Below are positions 16,901 to 23,760 of a DNA stretch of 40,915 nucleotides, piece by piece. The stretch comes from Acidobacteriota bacterium (GTDB lineage Bacteria > Acidobacteriota > Terriglobia > Terriglobales > Acidobacteriaceae). Below the pieces are notes generated by a model that did no database searches, had not been told where the DNA came from, and saw only the letters and a list, made by a program, of their open reading frames with translations. The stretch's first letter is position 1. Each line of letters starts with the position of its first letter. The stretch lies in assembly GCA_021791875.1 (NCBI GenBank), contig JAJYVU010000029.1:1-40915 (forward strand), read 5' to 3'. A program made the position numbers and the translations under genes.

Positions 16901-17643
16901 ATCCAGCCGGTCACGGACTGGAGCTTGCGGTCAGCTATACCTACTCGCACTCGATTGACGAAGGCTCGGACGCGGAGCGCAGCACCGAGTTTTCGCAGAC
17001 GGGGTCCTTCAGCTCGATTGAAGATACGTGGAAGCCGCAGTTAAACCGCGCATCTTCGGATTTCGACACGCGCCACCTGGTGACCGGGCAGTTTGTATAC
17101 CAGCTGCCGTTCGGCCCTGGGCGGCAGTACCTGGCCACGGGGCACGGCCTGGCGAACTTCTTCGTTGGGGACTGGCAGCTCTCAGGCATCGCGCGCTTGA
17201 GCAGCGGTCTCCCGTTCACGCTGTTCGAGCCGGGCTGGACGACCAACTGGCAGCAGGAAGCGTATGGCGTGGTGACCGGCAAGGTGCCCATGAAGCGCCA
17301 CTTCGACAATAACGGCGCGCCTCAGTTTTTCGCAGATCCGTCGGCGATCAACCAGGGGATTGCCACCGGCGGCCCGATTCGTATCCCGTACCCGGGCGAA
17401 GCGGGCGAGAGGAACCGGTTCCGCGGGGATGGCTACTTCAGTATCAACACTGGTCTGGACAAGAGCTGGAACCTGCCTTACGGAGGCATGAGATTCGCGT
17501 GGGAAGTGTACAACGTAACGAATACGGTGCGATTCGATCCCGCGTCGATCGATCCAATTCTGACAGACGGCAGCCTTGGCGTTGCGAGCGCGCTGCTGAC
17601 CCAGCCAAGGGTCATGCAATTCTCACTTCGCTATGACTTTTAG
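13903..17643 (+). CDS. Oar-like TonB-dependent receptor with carboxypeptidase-regulatory domain
   Basis: This 1,246-residue outer-membrane protein starts at GTG 13903, set by GGAGGT just upstream. A signal peptide (about residues 1-24, ending LALAQ) is followed by a carboxypeptidase-regulatory-like beta-sandwich (about 28-110: LHGVVRDPSGAVIPGAKV, then NADGTGTYLF). The plug domain carries VNGVRSDQSDVTIDGIDDN and FRVTTSNSTATAGYSAGAQI. The barrel contains GVDLGGPIKRNKLYFFANYE and ends RVMQFSLRYDF, with the terminal Phe recognised by the BAM complex. This architecture is strongly expanded in Acidobacteria and is usually linked to uptake of large or carbohydrate substrates. No TonB-box motif, SusD partner or sigma/anti-sigma pair is evident here, so the ligand is unknown. 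A strong intrinsic terminator follows. Confidence 0.95.
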   Translation: MTRILRVLVITLFVCGFASLALAQMATTSLHGVVRDPSGAVIPGAKVTLTDTVNHKSLTTNADGTGTYLFNQLTPSTYTITVTTPGFAPQTKEAELLVNQPATIDFKMSVQASAQVVNVSAEAQTLNTTNAELGGSMNNQTIQALPSETRNVPDLLSLQPGVLYLPTTGASPQNPAGDSRSGAVNGVRSDQSDVTIDGIDDNNQLYNYAFTGILRETQDSIQEFRVTTSNSTATAGYSAGAQISMITKSGTNQFHGAAYEYNRPTMTVANNWFNKQAEVESGRPNIPGKLIRNIFGVDLGGPIKRNKLYFFANYEGTRKAEDSQQVREVPTKLYRQGYLSYQGDTTSGVQNITLSPSQVTQLDSGCQVCNTNAYPYGPGPDPEALKYFNLMPKPNGNLLGDGLNEASFSFASPNPQTLNTTLVRIDWTPSANQHLFVHGQLQKDTTQNPEQFPGQGPSSIFEDNSKGIIAGDTWIISPNLVNDLRYGYIRQGNSTRGVGQGDYVDFRFLATATAETRTTILSIPVHNVVDNLNWNRGKNDFQFGFDYRFITQNRSSNVNSFQSASSNPYWVGGNPPDPSTLGEPGVDTGFTNSYGIAYGNLIGIVPSVTNVYNYEITSPTSGTLLPDGAFINRHFRSQEMEYYLQDTWRPTAALTIIFGIRHTLLGTPWETSGQEIAPTIDTHSWYLEREAAALKGQIYEPNLSFAPTGPYYGKPGYYPMRKNDIAPRLSFALALGSKMSLRGGFGIYYDHFGEALVNTFDKNGSYGVSSSITNPAGLYGYEDSPRFVNRNTLPFNNGTPPATATFPYAPPSGANGFAITWGLDSQMKTPYTEAFDLSFERVLPHNFSLEVSYSGTLGRHLLQALDLAEPVNFVDTKGGGTYFAAGTQLSKDVDRNGGNPSAQVSPIKYFEDVFPWMANFDYPGESATQAIYTNEWAPYRVQLGATTALADLDFYGPIFGFYPAPSNWVPHFWQGQFSSLYALSAMGMSYYNAGQITLTHPAGHGLELAVSYTYSHSIDEGSDAERSTEFSQTGSFSSIEDTWKPQLNRASSDFDTRHLVTGQFVYQLPFGPGRQYLATGHGLANFFVGDWQLSGIARLSSGLPFTLFEPGWTTNWQQEAYGVVTGKVPMKRHFDNNGAPQFFADPSAINQGIATGGPIRIPYPGEAGERNRFRGDGYFSINTGLDKSWNLPYGGMRFAWEVYNVTNTVRFDPASIDPILTDGSLGVASALLTQPRVMQFSLRYDF

Positions 17644-17664
17644 AGCAGACCCAAACTTTAACCG

Positions 17665-17695
17665 AGCGCCGGGAGCGATCCCGGCGCTTTTGTTT
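17665..17695 (+). terminator. Intrinsic terminator of the Oar-like receptor gene
   Basis: A 10-bp perfect stem (AGCGCCGGGA, 17665-17674) pairs with TCCCGGCGCT (17679-17688). It is closed by a GCGA tetraloop of the stable GNRA class and followed by TTTTGTTT. It starts 22 bases after the receptor stop codon. Confidence 0.9.
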
Positions 17696-17935
17696 GATTT
17701 CTCAGACCGGGACGGAAAGAGCGGGATTCAGGACGGCGCCTGCAGGAGATTCGCTCTATCCCGGAGGTTGAGAGTGGTGGGGGCGGCCGCAGAGCGGTGC
17801 TTCCGCGAAGAAAGGGTCCGGCTGGCCATGTTGACAGGGACAAAGCGGAAGCGAAAATGCTCTAATGGGGACACAGGCAAAATTCTGGCTTTTCTGTCCC
17901 CCGGTGGCAGTAAGTCGTGGAGGGCTTACAGATTC

Positions 17936-18727
17936 ATGTGGTTTCGCAAGCAGTTGGGATTCGTGGCGTGTCCGGTTGTGGCATTGGCGCTGATGTTCCC
18001 GGTGGTATCGTATGCGCAGCAGCAGCTGCCCCAGTCCAATTCCCAAGAGCAGTACGAACAGTTCTCCAAGCAATCCACGAAGGAGCGCGCTCAGGTTCTA
18101 TTGGAAGCGCAACGCCGGCTGGAGGCGCGGCGGGAGCAGCGGACCCTCCAGATCATCTCCCAGACTTACAACTACAAGTATGAGATCTTCGCGGGCGGCG
18201 GGTACCTGAGGTTCCGGCCCGGCCCGGTATTGCAGCATAACCAGGAAGCGGAGTGGAACCTGGGCCTGACGGACTACCTGGGCAGCAGCAGCTGGGGGAT
18301 CACCGGCGAGATTCGCGGCTATTACGGAAATGCATTTACGAATACCCACCAAATCAACCAGGCGTATGAGCCGACGATTGCCCAATATGTGTATCTCGGC
18401 GGACCGACCTACCGTTTCTTCCGCGGTCAGCACTGGGGTTGGACAGCGCAGGTACTAGGCGGTATGGGGCAAGGCAAGTTCAGCCCGAACCTGAATGGCC
18501 TTCCGCCGCAGCTTGTGGGCCTATACAAGGATGAGACGGTTCCCTATGTGGACATCGGAGCGTCGGTGGATTACAACCTGAGCACCGGATTGGCGATTCG
18601 TCTCACGCCGGAGTATCTGCTGAGCACCTATGGGGGGCAGCTCCAGGGGAATAAGGGCTGGCAGATCGATATTGTCTATCGGATGCACCATCGCAGGCAT
18701 TACCACATGTTCACGAAGAACCGCTGA
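17936..18727 (+). CDS. Outer-membrane beta-barrel-like protein, function unknown
   Basis: This 263-residue exported protein starts at ATG 17936, which begins a clean signal peptide ending VVSYAQ; the frame is open further upstream but crosses the receptor terminator. Residues about 30-75 are a Gln/Glu/Arg-rich helix (QSNSQEQYEQFSKQSTKERA onward). The rest alternates aromatic and glycine-rich strands (YEIFAGGGYLRFRPG, WGITGEIRGYYG, VPYVDIGASVDYNL, LAIRLTPEYLLSTYGG), as in small eight-stranded OM barrels. The tail is basic and His-rich (MHHRRHYHMF) and does not end in the usual terminal Phe. No named family is recognised. It has its own strong terminator, and the receptor terminator separates it from the gene upstream. 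Confidence 0.8.
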   Translation: MWFRKQLGFVACPVVALALMFPVVSYAQQQLPQSNSQEQYEQFSKQSTKERAQVLLEAQRRLEARREQRTLQIISQTYNYKYEIFAGGGYLRFRPGPVLQHNQEAEWNLGLTDYLGSSSWGITGEIRGYYGNAFTNTHQINQAYEPTIAQYVYLGGPTYRFFRGQHWGWTAQVLGGMGQGKFSPNLNGLPPQLVGLYKDETVPYVDIGASVDYNLSTGLAIRLTPEYLLSTYGGQLQGNKGWQIDIVYRMHHRRHYHMFTKNR

Positions 18728-18746
18728 ACTACGCCGTAAGCAGCAC

Positions 18747-18784
18747 CACGAAGGCCGTGCAAGGATGCACGGCCTTCGTGTTTT
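18747..18784 (+). terminator. Strong intrinsic terminator between convergent genes
   Basis: This is a perfect 15-bp stem: CACGAAGGCCGTGCA (18747-18761) and TGCACGGCCTTCGTG (18766-18780), with an AGGA loop followed by TTTT. It ends the outer-membrane protein transcript. On the other strand only a short poly-T equivalent is present, so it would serve the convergent aspartase gene less well. Confidence 0.92.
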
Positions 18785-18850
18785 CGGGGCTGCCGGATTC
18801 AGGTGGTGACAGCGAATCCGGCAGGGTTCTGGGAGTGTGCCGGTCTGCCG

Positions 18851-20284
18851 TTACGCTTTGACCTTCCTGTCACGTTCCTTGGCGGCATCGAGCGGGTATT
18901 GCGGCTCAGTCATGCGGGCCGGATCGAGAATTTCAGCAATTTCTTCTTCGCTGAGCAGGCCTTTGGCGCGGGCGATGGAGATGATGGAATTGCCAGTGGC
19001 GACCGATTCCTTCACGATTTCGGCAGCCTTTGCGTAACCGATGTAGGGGTTGAGCGCCGTGGCCAGTGAGACCGTGCTCTGTGCGTACTGTGCACAGCGT
19101 TCTCGATTGGCGGTGATGCCTGCGACGCAGTGGTCATTGAACTGCCGGAGCATGTTTGTGAGAATCGTGATGCTTTGCAGAACACTGTAGGCCATGGTCG
19201 GGGCCATGACGTTGAGTTCGAGCTGCCCGGCCTGTACGGCCATGGCGACAGCGGTATCATTGCCGACGACCTGGAAGCTGACCATGGCTGCCAATTCCGG
19301 CATGACGGGGTTGATTTTGCCGGGCATGATGGAGGAACCGGGCTGGAGGCTGGGCAGGAAGATTTCCGCAAAGCCGGTATTTGGCCCGGATGAGAGCAGG
19401 CGAAGGTCGTTGGAGATACGGATGACTTCCAAGGCGATGCCGCGCAGCGCGCCGCTGACATCGGCCATACAGGCGTTGGACTGCATGGCCCAGCGCATGT
19501 CGGTGGCGGGCGTCAGCTTCTGGCCGGAGATTCGGCTGAGATTGGCGATCGCTTTGACGCGGTAATCCGGATGGGTATTGATACCGGTGCCGACAGCGCT
19601 GCCACCGAGGCCGAGTTCGCGGAGGGAATCGGCTGCCAGAGCGAGGAATTTGCATCCTTTTTCAATGGCCAAGCCGTACGCGGCGAATTCCTGGCCGAGG
19701 CGCATGGGGACAGCGTCCTGCATGTGGGTGCGCCCGGATTTCATGACATCGTGGAATTCTTTTGCCTTGGCGGCGAAGGTCGCGGCCAGGGTGTCAAGCA
19801 CGGGATAGAGAGTTTCCAAGGTAAGGAGGGTGGCGAGGCGCATACCGGTCGGGAAGACGTCATTGGTGGACTGGCCGTAGTTGACGTGATCGTTGGGATG
19901 CACCTGGGTATATTCGCCGAGCTTGAAGCCGAGGATCTCATTGGCCCGGTTGGCGATGACCTCGTTGGTGTTCATGTGAAAGCTGACACCGGCCCCGGCC
20001 TGGAAGACGTCGACAACGAATTCAGAGTTCCACTTGCCGTCCATGACTTCCTGCGCAGCCTGCACGATGGCATCTGCGCGTGGTGCTTCAACGAGGCCGA
20101 GTTCCTTATTGGCTTCTGCCGCTGCCTTCTTGACCATGCCGAAGGCGCGAATCAGCTGCGGATGCGCCCGCATGCCCGAAATGGGGTAATTGGCAACAGC
20201 CCGTGCGGTTTGCGCGCCGTAGTAGGCGCTGGCGGGTACTTCGACATAGCCGAGGGAATCCTTCTCTTTGCGAAGCTCAGTCAT
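18851..20284 (-). CDS. aspA: Aspartate ammonia-lyase (aspartase)
   Basis: This 477-residue member of the fumarase/aspartase superfamily interconverts L-aspartate with fumarate and ammonia. The N-terminal LGYVEVPASAYYGAQTARAV and the VHPNDHVNYGQSTNDVFPT segment are of the aspartase rather than the FumC type. The flexible catalytic loop GSSIMPGKINPVMPE is at 316-330, with the active-site Ser in the SS pair. The GNDTAVAMAVQAGQLELNVM block follows. ATG 20284 has AGGAGA at nine bases. It is a single-gene unit, convergent with the outer-membrane protein gene and divergent from the YpdA-like gene. A fumarase function is possible in principle but less likely from these motifs. Confidence 0.9.
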   Translation of the reverse strand: MTELRKEKDSLGYVEVPASAYYGAQTARAVANYPISGMRAHPQLIRAFGMVKKAAAEANKELGLVEAPRADAIVQAAQEVMDGKWNSEFVVDVFQAGAGVSFHMNTNEVIANRANEILGFKLGEYTQVHPNDHVNYGQSTNDVFPTGMRLATLLTLETLYPVLDTLAATFAAKAKEFHDVMKSGRTHMQDAVPMRLGQEFAAYGLAIEKGCKFLALAADSLRELGLGGSAVGTGINTHPDYRVKAIANLSRISGQKLTPATDMRWAMQSNACMADVSGALRGIALEVIRISNDLRLLSSGPNTGFAEIFLPSLQPGSSIMPGKINPVMPELAAMVSFQVVGNDTAVAMAVQAGQLELNVMAPTMAYSVLQSITILTNMLRQFNDHCVAGITANRERCAQYAQSTVSLATALNPYIGYAKAAEIVKESVATGNSIISIARAKGLLSEEEIAEILDPARMTEPQYPLDAAKERDRKVKA

Positions 20285-20358
20285 TGAAGTGTCTCTCCTG
20301 GTACTTTCTGGGTGTATCGCCGGATCAATTTCCCGGTCGGGGCCAACCTTTGAGTATA

Positions 20359-20625
20359 GAGCCTGTGATTCACTTTCGCGCGGGCGGCGTTGCCGGCGAA
20401 AACCGCGCCAGACAAGGCGGAAGATGAAGGTTGTGGCGGGTCCACTATCAAGGACGACAACGCAGTAGGGCGCGGTTTTCGCCGCAACCCGAAGGGCCGG
20501 GGCCGCTTTTCCTCATTTCTGTGTCCCTCGTCGCTCGAAGATTCCCGAAATTCATCGCTCCTCGCTCCGTGAACTGAGAAAAACCGGCTCCCAGCGCCGC
20601 TCGTGGGAAAGTGAATCACAGGCTC
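20359..20625. repeat. 267-bp element with outer and nested inverted repeats
   Basis: The ends are perfect 19-bp inverted repeats: GAGCCTGTGATTCACTTTC at 20359-20377 and its complement at 20607-20625, with weaker pairing continuing about 15 bases inward. Inside, CGGCGAAAACCGCGCC (20394-20409) is inverted at 20469-20484, also perfectly over 16 bp. No coding potential is apparent. The layout (terminal inverted repeats, small size, internal palindrome) resembles a MITE or a large REP-type element between divergent genes. No target-site duplication is obvious. It lies upstream of both aspA and the YpdA-like gene and could influence either. Confidence 0.65.
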
Positions 20626-20693
20626 CAGCGATTTGGCGGGGAAAGTATCTTTTCCCGGCGGTGGCGCTTGCGTGCATCGTCTAAGCTACTGGT

Positions 20694-21728
20694 ATGCAAC
20701 GTGAGAGATCATGCGCGGCCGATGTCATTGTCATCGGAGCCGGACCAACGGGACTGGCCTGCGCCATCGACGTGCAGCAGGCCGGCCATCGCGTCATTGT
20801 TGTGGATAAGGGGTGCCTCTGTAATTCACTCTTCCATTACCCGTCGCACATGACATTTTTCACAACCTCAGAGCTTCTGGAAATTGGGAATATTCCATTT
20901 CCAACCCCACACGCCAAGCCCAGCCGAAATGAGGCATTGGAGTACTATCGCAAGGTTGCGATGCACTACCGGCTGGATGTGCGCCAGTATGAAACGATCG
21001 TCTCGGTGAGTGGAGTGGACGGCGACTTCCGGGTGGTAACAGCGGACCGCTTCCAGCGGGAGAAGACCTATTCGGCGCGGAAGATGGTTGTGGCGACAGG
21101 CTACTACGATATTCCGAATTTGCTGGATGTTCCTGGCGAAGCGCTATCCAAGGTGATGCACTATTACACTGATCCGCATCCGTATTACGACCAGGATGTG
21201 CTGGTTGTAGGTGGCAAGAATTCCGCAGCGATTGCGGCGCTTGAACTGTGGCGGCATGGGGCGCGTGTGACGCTTGTGCACCGGGAGCCAGAAATGCACC
21301 GTCATGTGAAGTACTGGATTAAGCCGGATCTCGAAAACCGCATCAAAAACGGGGAGATTGAAGCATACTTCTCAAGCAGCGTTATCGAGATTGGTTTGGA
21401 CGTGGTAACGGTGGAAACCCCGAAGGGCCCCAGGACGATTGCAAACGACTTTGTCTTTGCGATGACGGGTTATCGTCCGGACTTTGCCTTCCTCGAGTCG
21501 CTGGGCATTTGCATTGAAGGCAAGGACCGGATGCCAGTGTATGACGTGGAAACGCTGGAGAGCAATGTACCGGGAGTCTATCTGGCAGGCGTGATTGTTG
21601 CGGGTGCGCGCACGAACGAAATCTTCATCGAGAATGGCCGTTTTCATGGCAAGCAGATTGCAGCGGGCATTCACCAGAAATTGCCGCCTACGCTGGCGTC
21701 GGCGGGAATCAAGGGTGGCGCGGAGTAA
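20694..21728 (+). CDS. ypdA: YpdA-like FAD/NADPH thiol-disulfide reductase
   Basis: This 344-residue flavoprotein resembles YpdA (Bdr), the bacillithiol-disulfide reductase. The FAD motif is GAGPTGLACAI at about residue 15. The family-specific HYPSHMTFFTTSELLEIG stretch follows. The NADPH motif is VVGGKNSAAIAALELWRHGA, and FVFAMTGYRPDF plus GVYLAGVIVAGARTNEIF cover the C-terminal FAD contacts, in the same order as S. aureus YpdA. In S. aureus YpdA the conserved Cys14 sits in GPCG. Here that position is Thr (GPTG) and the nearest Cys is four positions later (GLACA). It is followed one base later by a histidine kinase gene. Activity on bacillithiol is inferred from family only. Confidence 0.85.
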   Translation: MQRERSCAADVIVIGAGPTGLACAIDVQQAGHRVIVVDKGCLCNSLFHYPSHMTFFTTSELLEIGNIPFPTPHAKPSRNEALEYYRKVAMHYRLDVRQYETIVSVSGVDGDFRVVTADRFQREKTYSARKMVVATGYYDIPNLLDVPGEALSKVMHYYTDPHPYYDQDVLVVGGKNSAAIAALELWRHGARVTLVHREPEMHRHVKYWIKPDLENRIKNGEIEAYFSSSVIEIGLDVVTVETPKGPRTIANDFVFAMTGYRPDFAFLESLGICIEGKDRMPVYDVETLESNVPGVYLAGVIVAGARTNEIFIENGRFHGKQIAAGIHQKLPPTLASAGIKGGAE

Positions 21729-21729
21729 G

Positions 21730-23643
21730 ATGAACAGCGACCGTCGTTCCACATCATGGTTGCGCTGGGTATGGCCACGCTCTGTGCGCGGCCAGCTCGT
21801 AGCGGGGCTTGTGATGCTGGAACTGATCGTTCTGTGCGTGTTTGTGCTTTTGCTGCTGCGCGCGGAGCGTTCGGAACTGCTGGTGCGTACGGGGCGGCGC
21901 GCTCTCTATGAAGCAAGCCTTTCTGCCGCGGAAGGAGCGGCTGCGCTGCACGATGGCGATCCTGGGGCCCTTGCGGGCATGTTGGCCGGAGCGCGGCATG
22001 ATCCTGGGGTGAAGGGTATTGAAATTCTCGATGCTAGCGGCAAAGTGCTGGCCGTGAGTGTAGCCGAAAAAGTCACCTTTCCGAAGTTGAGCCTGGCGCA
22101 GGCGGCAACATCGAAGGTACCGCTATTGAGCATCAGCCGGGAGGGTAAGGCGAATGCGGCGATAGCAGCGATGCGGTCGCACGATATGCTATACGGCTAC
22201 GTCATTGTTCTGCCTTCCTCGAAGACAGACCTTCGCGAGCTGCACCAAACACTGCGCATTACGCTGTTTGCCGCGATCATCGCGCTCGCAGGCTGTACGT
22301 GGCTGGCGGGGCTGCTTGCGAATAATATTGCGCGTCCCCTGGCGCTGTTGCTGAAATCTACGCGCCAGCTGATTCGGAATCCGGAAGATAAGTCCGCATT
22401 GCCGCTCGCGACTCAAGCCGACAACGAAGTGGGGGAGCTGACGCAAGCCTTCAATCGCCTGATCCTGACGATTCAGGAGCAACGCGCGCAGTCGCGGGAG
22501 ACGCTTGCCCTGCTGGATTCGATTCTGGCGAATGCGCCGATTGGATTTGCATTCTTTGACCGCAGGCATCGCGTCGTGCGGGTGAATACCTTCCTTGCCA
22601 AGATGGACGGACTTGCGGTGAGCCGCTACACGGGCAAGACGGTGATGGAAGTATTTCCGGGCACGGCGGGAAAGCGGCTTGATCATGGAATTGAGCGTGT
22701 GCTGGAGAGCGGTGAGCCAGTCCGTGACCTGGAGCTTGAAGGTGACACGAACGTTAAGACTTCGCTGGAGCCGTCGGGATCCACCAGATCTAATCCCCGG
22801 ACCTGGATCGTGAACCTTTACCCGATCGGTACGGAGGATGAGCCGATTCGCTGGGTGGGCGCCGTGCTGGTGGACGCAACCGGGCGCAAACAGGCTGAGG
22901 AAGCGCTGCGTAAGACGGAGAAGCTTGCGGCTGCGGGGCGTCTGGCCGCGTCGATTGCCCATGAGATCAATAATCCGCTGGAAGCCGTGACGAACCTGCT
23001 TTACCTGATCCAACAGTCACGGCTGGATCAGGAATCGGCCCAATATGTGGACATGGCACAACATGAACTGGCGCGGGTTTCAGAGATCACGCAGCAGACG
23101 CTGCGCTTTTACCGGCAATCGACGTTGCCTGGTCCGGCCAGGCTGGGCGAACTGATGGATTCGGTGCTGGCGCTGCATCAAGGCAGACTGGTGGCGATGC
23201 AGATCAAGGTGGCACGTGAGTACGATCAGGAGGCGACGTTGTTCTGTTTCGCAGGTGAGATTCGTCAGTTGTTTACGAACCTGATCTCAAACGCGGTGGA
23301 CGCGATGCTGCCTAATGGGGGGGAGTTTACGATTCGGATTCGAAGAGCGCGAGCGGCGAAAGATCGGGATCAGGAAGGTGTGCTGGTGACCATCGCCGAT
23401 ACTGGGTGCGGCATTTCCGAGGAGACGCTGCCTCATATTTTCGAGCCCTTTTACACGACGAAAGAGGCCACGGGCACGGGTCTGGGCCTGTGGGTGAGCG
23501 CGCAGATTCTTCGCAAGCACCAAGCCACGGCGACGGTGCGCAGTCGAACCGCAGCGAGCGTTGGCACGACCGGGACCGTATTCCGGATTTTCTTTCCAGC
23601 CAATGGAGTGCATGCGGAAACAATGGCCGAGGTGGTCATTTAG
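21730..23643 (+). CDS. Membrane sensor histidine kinase (HAMP-PAS-HisKA-HATPase)
   Basis: This 637-residue kinase starts at ATG 21730, one base after the ypdA stop with a GGAG site in the end of that gene, so translation is probably coupled. Two transmembrane helices (about 22-44 and 177-198) flank a periplasmic sensor of about 130 residues. A HAMP linker (about 198-250) and a PAS domain (about 256-380) follow. The phosphoacceptor is His411 in SIAHEINNPLE. The ATP-binding domain has NLISNAVDAM, DTGCGISEE and GTGLGLWVS. No response regulator is adjacent, so the partner is elsewhere. A signal connected with thiol redox state is suggested only by the gene pairing. Confidence 0.92.
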   Translation: MNSDRRSTSWLRWVWPRSVRGQLVAGLVMLELIVLCVFVLLLLRAERSELLVRTGRRALYEASLSAAEGAAALHDGDPGALAGMLAGARHDPGVKGIEILDASGKVLAVSVAEKVTFPKLSLAQAATSKVPLLSISREGKANAAIAAMRSHDMLYGYVIVLPSSKTDLRELHQTLRITLFAAIIALAGCTWLAGLLANNIARPLALLLKSTRQLIRNPEDKSALPLATQADNEVGELTQAFNRLILTIQEQRAQSRETLALLDSILANAPIGFAFFDRRHRVVRVNTFLAKMDGLAVSRYTGKTVMEVFPGTAGKRLDHGIERVLESGEPVRDLELEGDTNVKTSLEPSGSTRSNPRTWIVNLYPIGTEDEPIRWVGAVLVDATGRKQAEEALRKTEKLAAAGRLAASIAHEINNPLEAVTNLLYLIQQSRLDQESAQYVDMAQHELARVSEITQQTLRFYRQSTLPGPARLGELMDSVLALHQGRLVAMQIKVAREYDQEATLFCFAGEIRQLFTNLISNAVDAMLPNGGEFTIRIRRARAAKDRDQEGVLVTIADTGCGISEETLPHIFEPFYTTKEATGTGLGLWVSAQILRKHQATATVRSRTAASVGTTGTVFRIFFPANGVHAETMAEVVI

Positions 23644-23755
23644 AGCATTTCACTGATGTCATGACGTGTTCCGGATCGATCCAGTGTGGCCGTTCTTTGA
23701 TGGAACGTCCACGCCAACTTCCTCGTTCTCCGCTACACCTTCAGTGAAAATGCTC
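23643..23755. repeat. Structured palindromic element between convergent genes
   Basis: GAGCATTTCACTG (23643-23655) is inverted as CAGTGAAAATGCTC (23742-23755), differing by one inserted base. An inner hairpin pairs GTGGCCGTTC (23686-23695) with GAACGTCCAC (23703-23712) in nine of ten positions around a seven-base loop. It begins on the last base of the kinase stop codon and ends five bases before the protease-lipoprotein stop, filling the gap. It could act as a two-way terminator, although no T-run follows, or be a REP-type repeat. Confidence 0.6.
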
Positions 23756-23760
23756 CAGGA

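Noticed and set aside
17831..17866. TTGACA followed by TCTAAT upstream of the outer-membrane protein gene
   Set aside because: The spacing between hexamers is about 24 bases, too long for a sigma-70 promoter.
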